DNA from: JBLHGU01 sp047615875
GTDB lineage: Bacteria; Pseudomonadota; Gammaproteobacteria; Arenicellales; CAJQKF01
NCBI GenBank assembly: GCA_047615875.1
Contig: JBLHGU010000069.1
Span: forward strand, 1-24,153
Length of the DNA: 24,153 bases
Reading direction: 5' to 3'
A program made the translations under genes and the position numbers. Shown piece by piece: positions 16,138-23,336 of this stretch (positions are counted from its first letter, which is position 1; every line of letters starts with the position of its first letter). The notes below the pieces were generated by a model. The model was given only the letters and a program-made list of their open reading frames with translations. It did no database searches and had not been told where the DNA came from.

Positions 16138-17253
16138 ATGCTCTGTAAACGCCAATTTATAAAACTCCTAACCGGAACATCCGCGTTTACCATGTTCCCA
16201 TTAAATTTTGTACGTGCCGCACAATCTTCTCGGAGCAAGTACTTTATGATGCCTGATGAAGCCGGTCCACATCGGCGCACCTGGATGGCCTTTAAGGCTG
16301 ACAATGATATATGGGCGAGGAAACAAATTCCTGAAGTAAAGCGAAACCTGGCAAACATCGCGCGAACTATTGCGAAGTATGAGCCCGTAAATATCCTTGT
16401 AAGCCGCAATGACGAGCAGGAGTTGATATCTTTGCTGGGTGGATTGAAAAGCCATCTTCATTTGATAGAGTTGGTGAATTTTGAGGTGAATGATTTTTGG
16501 CTACGAGATACAGGTCCAGTATTTGTAGTCAATGAAGAAGATGAAAAGTTTGGCATCGATTTTAACTTCAATGGTTGGGGGCGAAAGCAAGTTCATCATC
16601 TGGACTCCAAGGTTGCGAGTTTAATATCAGCGTATAGTGACTCTGAAATCATACAAACTGATCTGGTTCTTGAAGGCGGGGGCATTGAAGTAGATGGCCA
16701 GGGTACAGCAATAATTAGCAAAAGTTGTGTGCTAAATGACAATAGAAATCCCGGCAAGAATCAACGCGAAGTAGAAGAAGAATTAAAAAGTTTGCTGGGC
16801 TTGAGAAAAATTATCTGGCTGGAAGGAATTAAGGGCAGGGATATAACTGATGGACACACTGATTTCTACGCACGATTTGCCAGCCCCGGTGTTGTGCTAG
16901 TGGGGCGTGACAACTATAAGCCATCCTATGATTACGATATTACCAGAGAAAATATACGGGTTCTGGATAGTGCCCATGACGCTAATGGTAACAAGCTAGA
17001 GCTGTTTGTCATGGATGCCCCGGATACAATAAATGAGTCTTACGGCGTGAATGATTTCGCCGCAGGCTATATCGGGTATTACGTTTGTAACGGCGCAGTG
17101 ATAGCTCAAAAATTTGGTGATCAATCGACGGATCAAAAAGCTTTCGAAATATTATCGAAGGTATACCCGAATCGGATGATCGAACAAATTCAAATTGATG
17201 GCATAGCTTCGGGCGGCGGAAGTGTTCATTGCACTACTCAGCAAGAGATCTGA
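16138..17253 (+). CDS. Agmatine deiminase / peptidylarginine deiminase-family protein with signal peptide
   Basis: The 371-residue protein of the agmatine deiminase family hydrolyses a guanidino group (agmatine to N-carbamoylputrescine and ammonia in characterised members). The catalytic residues are visible: Asp124 in WLRDTGP, Glu179 in EGGGIE, His240 in DGHTD and Cys365 in GGGSVHC. Unlike cytosolic AguA, it starts with a signal-like segment (KRQFIKLLTGTSAFTMF, then a VRAA-type cleavage region near residue 28). The KR pair before QFIKLL recalls a Tat signal with one Arg replaced by Lys, so export through Tat or Sec is likely. It starts one base after the Sat-CysC stop codon, so the two are coupled. 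No ribosome site other than sequence inside sat-cysC was seen. No putrescine genes are nearby. The family is certain; the substrate and the reason for export are unknown. Confidence 0.88.
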   Translation: MLCKRQFIKLLTGTSAFTMFPLNFVRAAQSSRSKYFMMPDEAGPHRRTWMAFKADNDIWARKQIPEVKRNLANIARTIAKYEPVNILVSRNDEQELISLLGGLKSHLHLIELVNFEVNDFWLRDTGPVFVVNEEDEKFGIDFNFNGWGRKQVHHLDSKVASLISAYSDSEIIQTDLVLEGGGIEVDGQGTAIISKSCVLNDNRNPGKNQREVEEELKSLLGLRKIIWLEGIKGRDITDGHTDFYARFASPGVVLVGRDNYKPSYDYDITRENIRVLDSAHDANGNKLELFVMDAPDTINESYGVNDFAAGYIGYYVCNGAVIAQKFGDQSTDQKAFEILSKVYPNRMIEQIQIDGIASGGGSVHCTTQQEI

Positions 17254-17295
17254 CACGAATTCGAGGGCAGACTGAGGTGTGCTGAGTTTCACGTA

Positions 17296-17452
17296 CAGCA
17301 CGTAGGATGCGGTGAGGTACGAACCGCATCCTACGAGAAAACGAGGGGGATAGGAGAATATCTCATTTACATAAACCACTACCGATGCGGTTCGTACCTC
17401 ACCACATCCTACAGTCTCTAGGGAATCGGTAGCGTACAATGTCAGTTGGTTA
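17296..17452. mobile_element. REP/MITE-type non-coding element, copy B
   Basis: This is the second copy of the element at 7002-7155. The left unit at 17301-17335 is itself a perfect hairpin with 13-base arms (CGTAGGATGCGGT) and a 9-base loop. The inverted right unit lies at 17384-17412. The spacer (GAGAAAACGAGGGG... TCATTTACATAA) and the tail (TAGCG...GTTGGTTA) align with copy A. It lies between the convergent deiminase gene and the secreted-protein gene, where such a hairpin could also end transcription. Confidence 0.75.
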
Positions 17453-17477
17453 GTGCTGGCTATCTGGCTGGTATTTC

Positions 17478-17615
17478 GGGGACACAATAGAATGGCACTA
17501 AGTTAAGCATATATAGCATGCGTCAACCAGGCGCGTAACATGTGTCTCCATGGGTTAAGTTTCTGATTTTGTGATGGTGCCAGCCCTTAACTTAGTCCCG
17601 TTCTGGCCTGTCCCC
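17478..17615. mobile_element. Second, unrelated MITE with 30-base terminal inverted repeats
   Basis: The left end (17478-17507) begins GGGGACA and finishes ACTAAGTTAAG. The right end (17586-17615) is its imperfect inverse, with about six mismatches in 30. The element is 138 bases long with no coding capacity and no clear target duplication. Its outermost base forms the last base of the stop codon of the secreted-protein gene on the minus strand. With copy B of the REP-type element and 42 unremarkable bases after the deiminase gene, it fills the 360-base gap between the two genes. Confidence 0.7.
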
Positions 17616-18757
17616 TATTGTTCACAATTTGCCATAGCAGCAAAAGAGTTGGTTGGTGCATGATAGCAATGAGTAATCTGGTTATCACTTTCGGCGGCCT
17701 CACTGACAAGATTGGTGGCATCTAGTGTGACTTCAATTTTCAGATACTCATATTCCTGATCCCACTGTCCCTCAAGATCATCACCGCTACCCCACAGGTT
17801 AATCCTGATTTCAACGGGTTGCACCTGATTGATCGCGATATCAGGCAATTTTTCTATCCAGGCACTGGACCAGCCGTCATCAGGTCTTACGACAGGTGAT
17901 TCCTTTACCCTGACATGCACTTCCACTGGACAGTGGTGGACGGCATTGAAAGCTCCATTGCCCGCGTTTTCCACGCCAATATGATTGGTCAGTCGATTTA
18001 GTGTCATGTTACCACTGCCATTGGTGCGAGTCTCTACTCGTAATGCCTGGTCTGGGCTTAACGGATCGGGACTCGTCGGTAGTTGACCAAAGCGAAATTC
18101 AACACCGCCGTTCAAGACCAGTCGAAAGGGTCCACAGGGGTCGTCGTTCGGCTGTATGTTGACATCTTCAACATCCGGCTGGTTGTTATTGTTCACAATT
18201 TCCGGTACCGCTTGGGCAGTGCCGGCAGGTACAGTTTCATTTTTAACTGGCTTGAGCTCGACAGGTGGTTCAGTCATTCCTTCAATAAACACCACGCCGT
18301 CTCCTTCTAAGTCGCCGTCAATTACCAGATTGCCCACCGCCACTCGATGAATTGGTGCAGGAATGAAAATACCGATGTGGTCGTTGTGAGCGGACTCACC
18401 TTCCTGATGTACTGTTCGCCACTGTCCACCGGTTGAAAAGCTTCGAATCTGAACACGAACATCACGTCGAAGCTGACAGACCGGATCAGCAAATGCGATG
18501 GATGACCGAATTCTTGCCAATCCATTGCTGTTAGTTCGTGCTATCGGCCAATTTACTGTACTCCACCAGCCACCGGGAGTGCGAGTTTGTAAGCGTGTTT
18601 CCAGGTTAACCAGCGGCCATGTTCGAGCGGCCGAGATAGCATTAGCGGGTCGGAAGCCAATCAGCCGGGATGATACCTCCCAAAAACAGTTGGCCTGCAG
18701 GGGGGCGGAACTGGCCAGTGCCGTTACCCAGGCGGCCACAATTAGTAGCATTTTCAT
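17615..18757 (-). CDS. Unrecognised secreted protein, possibly with a C-terminal beta-sandwich domain
   Basis: I do not recognise this 380-residue protein. It has a clear Sec signal peptide (residues 1-22, hydrophobic core LLIVAAWVTALA, cleavage likely after LQA) and six cysteines (24, 94, 208, 276, 364, 378), an even number compatible with disulfides in the periplasm or outside the cell. Three parts can be seen: an N-terminal region of about 25-150 rich in Trp and Arg with repeated beta-strand-like patterns, a Pro/Asn-rich linker (about 165-205), and a C-terminal region (about 207-365) ending in LKIEVTLDATNLVSEAAESDNQ, similar to CARDB-type beta sandwiches. The stop codon is completed by the end of the MITE at 17478-17615, so the native C-terminus may have been longer. 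It is probably monocistronic and converges on the deiminase gene. Confidence 0.75.
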   Translation of the reverse strand: MKMLLIVAAWVTALASSAPLQANCFWEVSSRLIGFRPANAISAARTWPLVNLETRLQTRTPGGWWSTVNWPIARTNSNGLARIRSSIAFADPVCQLRRDVRVQIRSFSTGGQWRTVHQEGESAHNDHIGIFIPAPIHRVAVGNLVIDGDLEGDGVVFIEGMTEPPVELKPVKNETVPAGTAQAVPEIVNNNNQPDVEDVNIQPNDDPCGPFRLVLNGGVEFRFGQLPTSPDPLSPDQALRVETRTNGSGNMTLNRLTNHIGVENAGNGAFNAVHHCPVEVHVRVKESPVVRPDDGWSSAWIEKLPDIAINQVQPVEIRINLWGSGDDLEGQWDQEYEYLKIEVTLDATNLVSEAAESDNQITHCYHAPTNSFAAMANCEQ

Positions 18758-18886
18758 AAACCGTCTCTGTTCTTATATCTACACTGAATGACAAAAGTAT
18801 CAGACATGTTAGCGCAAAGTGACAATATTCGAAACAACGAGTTGTGTGATGCGTTGAGTTTAAATGTATTCGAAATTAGGCAATAG

Positions 18887-18932
18887 CCCTCCTGAATTTT
18901 TTTGAGAATCAAAAAGCTACTGGATAGGAGGG
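18887..18932. promoter_or_regulatory. Nested inverted repeat upstream of the IPNS-like oxygenase gene
   Basis: Outer arms CCCTCCT (18887-18893) and AGGAGGG (18926-18932) enclose inner arms TTTTTGA (18898-18904) and TCAAAAA (18909-18915). It ends 17 bases before a TATAAT at 18949-18954 and lies within the 232-base gap between the divergent secreted-protein and oxygenase genes. It could be an operator, a hairpin, or the relic of a terminator. Confidence 0.35.
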
Positions 18933-18948
18933 TGTCGCGAAAACACGA

Positions 18949-18954
18949 TATAAT
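18949..18954 (+). promoter_or_regulatory. Candidate -10 box (TATAAT) for the IPNS-like oxygenase gene
   Basis: An exact TATAAT lies 35 bases before the ATG at 18990. The -35 position falls in the AGGAGGG arm of the inverted repeat and does not match the consensus, so an activator or chance is possible. Confidence 0.3.
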
Positions 18955-18989
18955 TCTTTTGCTATATCACCCATTCAAAGTATAAAGTT

Positions 18990-20027
18990 ATGAGTTCGTC
19001 AAACCACGATGCTACTGCTAACAGTTTCAACCCCTTTCTTAAGGAACAACAATTGCGCGAGGAGTCGACAAGCTGGAATACATCTAATCCCGTCGAAGCT
19101 CAAGATGGTGATATTCCAGTTATTGATTTACAGGAGTACCTTAAGTTAAACACCACGAACTCTTTAGAAGTAGCCGCTGATCAATTGCGGGTAGCCTGCG
19201 AGGAAGTGGGTTTTTTCTCCATTATCGGCCACGGCGTGCCCAGCACCGAGATGCAGGAGATGTTTGCTATGGCTCAAAAATTCCATAGTTTGCCTTTGGA
19301 TACCAAACAGACATTGTTAATGGATCGACCAGAGTGGCCGCTTGGCGGTGTAGGTTATATGCCAGTAAAAAATCGTAAACTACCGGCTAGAGACAAAGGC
19401 AATTTAAACGAGGCTTTTATCGTAAAGAGTGGTGATGACGTTGGTATGGAACATAACCAATGGCCAGATCCAGTCGATCTCCCTGGGTTTAGAATACTGG
19501 TGGAACATTACGCCAGTCAAATGCAGGACCTGGGGAAACGTTTGATGCCGATCTTTTCCGTTGCTTTAAATATGCAGAAAGATTTTTTTGAAGAGGCTTT
19601 TATGAATCCTCTTTTTCGCCTTCGTATGACTCACTACCCTGCTGTACAGGGTGCGCCAGAGGATGAATTTGGCATCGCGCCCCATGTCGACACTACCTTT
19701 TGTACGATTTTAGCTCAAGACCGTCCTGGCCTGACTATTTATAGCGAGCGTAGAAAACTGTGGATTAAGGCCCCTCTAATTGAAAATGCCTTCATCGTTA
19801 ATTCTGGCGAGTTGCTTAGGCAATGGACTAATGATCGATTTATTAGTGTTAAACATTTCGCTAATAATAATTTGGGTTCAGAATCCAGGTATTCAATTCC
19901 ATTTTTCTTAAACGCCAATCCACACTACAAAATGCATTGCGTACCCAGTTGTTGTAGTCCAGACAACCCATCAAAGTATCCTGCAATTTCCTATGCTGAA
20001 AGCCAGGGTGTCGCACAGGGGGAATAG
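18990..20027 (+). CDS. Isopenicillin N synthase-like 2-oxoglutarate/Fe(II) oxygenase
   Basis: The 345-residue protein has the DIOX_N domain (about 41-150, IPVIDLQEYL and GFFSIIGHGVP) and the 2OG-FeII_Oxy jelly roll (about 205-310). Iron ligands are His232 and Asp234 in APHVDTTF and His289 in SVKHFANN; Arg300 and Ser302 in SRYSIPFF are in the place of the RxS pair that binds 2-oxoglutarate. Bacterial members of this broad family hydroxylate or otherwise oxidise small molecules, and the substrate cannot be inferred. Helical insert LPARDKGNLNEAFIVK is typical of the family. The ATG at 18990 has only a weak purine stretch before it. An EamA-type transporter gene starts 18 bases downstream on the same strand, so the two are probably co-transcribed. 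Two further oxygenases of other families lie within 3.3 kb. Confidence 0.92.
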   Translation: MSSSNHDATANSFNPFLKEQQLREESTSWNTSNPVEAQDGDIPVIDLQEYLKLNTTNSLEVAADQLRVACEEVGFFSIIGHGVPSTEMQEMFAMAQKFHSLPLDTKQTLLMDRPEWPLGGVGYMPVKNRKLPARDKGNLNEAFIVKSGDDVGMEHNQWPDPVDLPGFRILVEHYASQMQDLGKRLMPIFSVALNMQKDFFEEAFMNPLFRLRMTHYPAVQGAPEDEFGIAPHVDTTFCTILAQDRPGLTIYSERRKLWIKAPLIENAFIVNSGELLRQWTNDRFISVKHFANNNLGSESRYSIPFFLNANPHYKMHCVPSCCSPDNPSKYPAISYAESQGVAQGE

Positions 20028-20045
20028 CCCGCGTAGGCAATAGTT

Positions 20046-20891
20046 ATGATTTACTTGCTACTAAGTATTCTGGCATCAACAGGTGTTTTGGTTATTTTCC
20101 GCTGGTTAGGTAGTCATAATGCCAATACCCGTCATGCCATCACCCTAAGCTATCTGGTTGCGGCTTTATTCGGATTTATATTTTTTGATTCCGACCTCGA
20201 AGTTGTGTTTGCCAACTGGTTCTGGTTTGCTGCAATAGAGGGCGGAGCGTTTTATTTTGTGTTCCGTTTGATGGCTAAGACTACCCAGGTTAATGGTATC
20301 GCTGTGGCTAGTATTGCCACCAAAATGAGTGTTGTAATACCGGTTTGTATAGGCATATTTTTTCTCAATGAAAGTGCAGGGATAGTCAAAATTCTCGGAA
20401 TTGCGGCAGGCATTTTTGCAGTGGTGTTGTCAGCAGGAAGTTTTTTGCAAGTGAAGCAATCAATTTGGCCAATATTAGTGTTTCTGGGCAGTGGTTTGAT
20501 TGATGCAAGCTTTAAGCTTTTTCAAATATGGGGTGTTTCGGAATCACAATTTCCAGCATTTTTAACGACAGTTTTCTCTTTTGCGTTCGTAGTGGGGCTT
20601 ATACATCACCTCACTTGCAAAGATAGAAAAATTAGGCTGCCCAGCCTGTTCGGGGCAACCATGCTCGGTTTGATTAACTTCGCAACCGTATATTTTTTAT
20701 TAAAGGCTCTGGCCCAACCATCGTGGGAGAGTTCTCTGATCTACCCAATGAATAACTTTGGTGTAGTTGTATTGTCTACTCTAGTTGCGGTAGTTATTTT
20801 TCGAGAAAAATTAAACCCCAGAGGGTTGGTTGGGTTATGGATGGCGGTTGGCTCAATAGGTCTTCTTTTCCTTGGCACGGTTAGCGTGTAA
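20046..20891 (+). CDS. EamA/DMT-superfamily transporter
   Basis: The 281-residue protein is almost entirely hydrophobic, with about nine or ten membrane helices in two similar halves. Each half ends in the EamA pattern of a glutamate-containing loop followed by a GxxxGxxL helix (FLNESAGIVKILGIAAGIF near 107 and FREKLNPRGLVGLWMAVGSIGLL near 252). DMT carriers of this type move amino acids, metabolites or drugs, often outward. It follows the IPNS-like oxygenase by 18 bases and likely carries a substrate or product of that enzyme, which is inference from position. AGGC about 8 bases before the ATG may serve as the ribosome site. The substrate is unknown. Confidence 0.88.
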   Translation: MIYLLLSILASTGVLVIFRWLGSHNANTRHAITLSYLVAALFGFIFFDSDLEVVFANWFWFAAIEGGAFYFVFRLMAKTTQVNGIAVASIATKMSVVIPVCIGIFFLNESAGIVKILGIAAGIFAVVLSAGSFLQVKQSIWPILVFLGSGLIDASFKLFQIWGVSESQFPAFLTTVFSFAFVVGLIHHLTCKDRKIRLPSLFGATMLGLINFATVYFLLKALAQPSWESSLIYPMNNFGVVVLSTLVAVVIFREKLNPRGLVGLWMAVGSIGLLFLGTVSV

Positions 20892-21037
20892 ACGACACTT
20901 TAATGGTCAGGCTATTGCTATCTATGGTTTTTTTATGGCTACAATTGCGTCAGTATTCTAGCAACCTGACAGTGAATAAGTCAGTAAGATCCTTTTATAG
21001 GAGTAGAGTGAGATACGACATTAGATTTAATAGCTAA

Positions 21038-21211
21038 GGAGTTAACGCGAATAAACCATCAATTCGGCAACCAGTCAATATCAGTCCCTTATGCACTGAC
21101 GCAAATGTATTTTTAAATGCCGAATGGCTGGCGCCGAGACCCGGGTCTGATACAGCGATGATGATGGGCATTGCGCATACATTCTATGATCCAGACCTGA
21201 TATCTGCCTGA
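21038..21211 (+). pseudogene. Remnant of a molybdopterin (DMSO/TMAO/biotin-sulfoxide reductase family) oxidoreductase gene
   Basis: In one plus-strand frame, about 57 codons between stops at 21035 and 21209 contain NISPLCTDANVFLNAEW, which runs on into WLAPRPGSDTAMMMGIAH. This matches the conserved stretch of bis-MGD oxidoreductases in which an I(S/N)P segment is followed by W(I/L)xxRPxTDxAxxLGxAH. Nothing before or after in any frame continues the protein, and the flanking segment lacks a start with coding support. It is therefore a short relic of a gene that would be more than 700 codons long. The other bases of the 335-base gap 20892-21226 show no further feature I can support. Confidence 0.7.
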
Positions 21212-21226
21212 CTCATTGGGCATTTC

Positions 21227-22036
21227 TTAATTGGTTGCAACCAGAGCGGGATTATCCGGGCCGGGAGCTGATGGACCATATATCAGTTTTCTGTCTGCTG
21301 CGCTGATAAACACGCCGGGTTGGGTTTCATATTTAAGTACTAAAGAGATTCTATCCGTGCCCGATTGAATGGTGGTAACCCGATGTATTGAATAGCGTCC
21401 CAACATTAAAGTTAGAGAGCCGGCTTTCATTTCGTAACGATGCACTCGCTCAGATTCATTTAACAAAACTTTACGGACGTCGTCATAGTGTGGGTTATCT
21501 TCAGTGCGGATCTCTGGCGCACATTCAAATACACCACCCCCAGCGGGTTCACCCAGGTTGATTATGGTTGTAAAAATGGCGCGATCAAAGTGCCAGCCAG
21601 TCCAGCAACCAGGTTTATACATCTGCACCACCAGAGCATTAGTTGGGTCTTCGTGTAGAAAAACTTCTGAATTGTCGGTAAGTGCAGCTATAAGTTGTCG
21701 GGTTGGTTGCCAACGATAAAGAGCATCCATGGCAGTACTTTGCAGTTGGTGATGACCCATGCAATAGGTTTCAGAGCCCAGTACGTCACTCGGGAGTTGA
21801 CCGGGAAATTTGTCGAAGTAAGCCTGCGCACCATGTACACTGTAGTACGCGTCAGGAATGCGCGCGTAGATTTGCTCACGAAAGGTGTCGATACCTTCCG
21901 GCGTTAAGAAATTTTCCAGATTGATTAAACCCGTTTCTGCCAGGTTGTGCCGATGCTCATTGATAACGGCTTTATACTCTGCACTATCGGGTTGATTAAT
22001 CGGATAGGCAGATAAATTTACATAGCTTAAATTCAT
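21227..22036 (-). CDS. 2OG-Fe(II) oxygenase of the GWHFD (ArpA-like) type
   Basis: The 269-residue protein has a jelly-roll core with His149 and Asp151 in GWHFDRAIFTT, distal His218 in GRYSIHRVT and Arg229 in DRISLVLKYE, a full facial triad plus a 2-oxoglutarate-binding Arg. The layout (N-terminal RYP..RPDSP-like segment, here YPINQPDSAEY, and later GGVFECAPEIR) matches a family of bacterial oxygenases, including ArpA-like enzymes, that act on small amino-acid-like molecules. The presence of Asp151 argues for hydroxylation, not halogenation, which needs Gly or Ala there. I prefer the ATG at 22036 (MNLSYVN) because it fits the family's usual N-terminus; the frame is open to an ATG at 22066, and neither start has a clear ribosome site. 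It is divergent from the TfdA-like gene. Confidence 0.85.
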   Translation of the reverse strand: MNLSYVNLSAYPINQPDSAEYKAVINEHRHNLAETGLINLENFLTPEGIDTFREQIYARIPDAYYSVHGAQAYFDKFPGQLPSDVLGSETYCMGHHQLQSTAMDALYRWQPTRQLIAALTDNSEVFLHEDPTNALVVQMYKPGCWTGWHFDRAIFTTIINLGEPAGGGVFECAPEIRTEDNPHYDDVRKVLLNESERVHRYEMKAGSLTLMLGRYSIHRVTTIQSGTDRISLVLKYETQPGVFISAADRKLIYGPSAPGPDNPALVATN

Positions 22037-22221
22037 GGCTACTACGCTTCGCTTTTGGCAGACCATTTCAGGTCATGAGATAGTTGTCAGCAATTGCTGT
22101 GATTGTTATCGTATCTTTTAATGCTATACCAGGCAATGAAATCAGTGGTTATTTCGACCGATGTATATTGAAATACTTTGCCAGGCTGCCTTTATCATCA
22201 TAGGTTTTATGCAAGAATTAT

Positions 22222-23298
22222 GTGTTATGTAGATTGAACGTGCTAACTAAAAATACCCTGCAACGTTGGTCGGGTTCGATGGTGTGGGAGGGTGCAAGTG
22301 TCGGAGAAAGATATAGCTGGGTCATTCAGTTGAGCGAATATGACCTTGATATTATTCAGATTGCGCTTCAAAAAGCGAAATTGCAATCCAAACCGCTGGC
22401 TGAACTAACAGCGCAGGATTTTGATTTTAAAGACCTTGGTCGGCGATTTCTTAGCATAAATGAAGATCTACTGAATGGACCGGGATTTGTCGTTCTGCGT
22501 GGACTTCCAGTGGATCGTTGGAGTCATGATGAACTGGTGTGGGCCTATTGGGCAATAGGAGCCTGGTTCGGTAGCACTGTACCTCAAAATGCAAGGGCAG
22601 ATTTACTTGGTCATGTTATTGATCAACGTATGGATTCTTCTAATTCGGCTACCCGAATTTATCAAACCAATCGAGCACAGCCGTTTCATTCGGATTCATG
22701 CGACATCGTAGGGCTTTTATGTCTGCGTCAAGCCAAGCGGGGTGGCTGCAGTTCAATCGCCAGTGCAGCCTCTATTCATAATAAATTATTAGATTGCGAT
22801 CGATCAGTTCTCGAGCAATTGTATGATGAGTTTTTGTGCGATCGTTATGATGAGATTCCAGCAGGTAAACAAGCGTTTTATCCGGTACACATATTCAATC
22901 GTGTTGATGAACAACTTGTGTGTTGTGGTATGGACCCAGATATTCGATCCGCGCAGCGACTCGGCGTGGTGAGGAAGCTATCTGTGGATCAAGTTTACGC
23001 TCTGGATAAATTTCAAGAGATAGCTAAGTCACTATCGTTGGAAATGATGTTGCAGCCGGGTGATATTCAGTTGGTTAATAATTTGACAGTGGTTCACGCC
23101 CGTGAAGCTTTTGATGATTATTCTGATCCCGCTAAGCGTCGTTATATGGTTCGTCTCTGGCTGTCTTCTCCCCGAGGACGAGCTTTGCCGAAGTTCCTTG
23201 TCGAACGCTGGGGTAACCTTGATGTGGGAACGGTACGCGGTGGTATCAGGGTGCCTGGTGCAACGCCGACCGTGAATCTGAATTGGCAAATTGGTTAA
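22222..23298 (+). CDS. TauD/TfdA-family dioxygenase (gamma-butyrobetaine-hydroxylase-like branch)
   Basis: The 358-residue 2OG/Fe(II) oxygenase is of the TauD/TfdA fold. Iron ligands are His156 and Asp158 in PFHSDSCD and His292 in TVVHAREAF; Arg307 and Arg311 (RRYMVRLWLS) are available for 2-oxoglutarate. GFVVLRGLPVD near 88-98 and QPGDIQLVNN near 278-287 are family hallmarks. Length exceeds TauD (about 280) because of an extra N-terminal region, as in TfdA-like enzymes of unknown role. It could oxidise a sulfonate, a betaine or an amino acid. The GTG at 22222 has no visible ribosome site, and GTG at 22240 or ATG at 22279 are alternatives, so the N-terminus is uncertain. It converges on the FAD oxidoreductase gene 38 bases away. 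Confidence 0.88.
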   Translation: MLCRLNVLTKNTLQRWSGSMVWEGASVGERYSWVIQLSEYDLDIIQIALQKAKLQSKPLAELTAQDFDFKDLGRRFLSINEDLLNGPGFVVLRGLPVDRWSHDELVWAYWAIGAWFGSTVPQNARADLLGHVIDQRMDSSNSATRIYQTNRAQPFHSDSCDIVGLLCLRQAKRGGCSSIASAASIHNKLLDCDRSVLEQLYDEFLCDRYDEIPAGKQAFYPVHIFNRVDEQLVCCGMDPDIRSAQRLGVVRKLSVDQVYALDKFQEIAKSLSLEMMLQPGDIQLVNNLTVVHAREAFDDYSDPAKRRYMVRLWLSSPRGRALPKFLVERWGNLDVGTVRGGIRVPGATPTVNLNWQIG

Positions 23299-23336
23299 GA
23301 TATTTTTAACAACGGTTTGCGTCTCTCATGACTTTG

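Noticed and set aside
21227..22036. Possible 2OG-dependent halogenase
   Set aside because: The iron-ligand Asp151 in the GWHFD motif is present; these halogenases carry Gly or Ala at that site.
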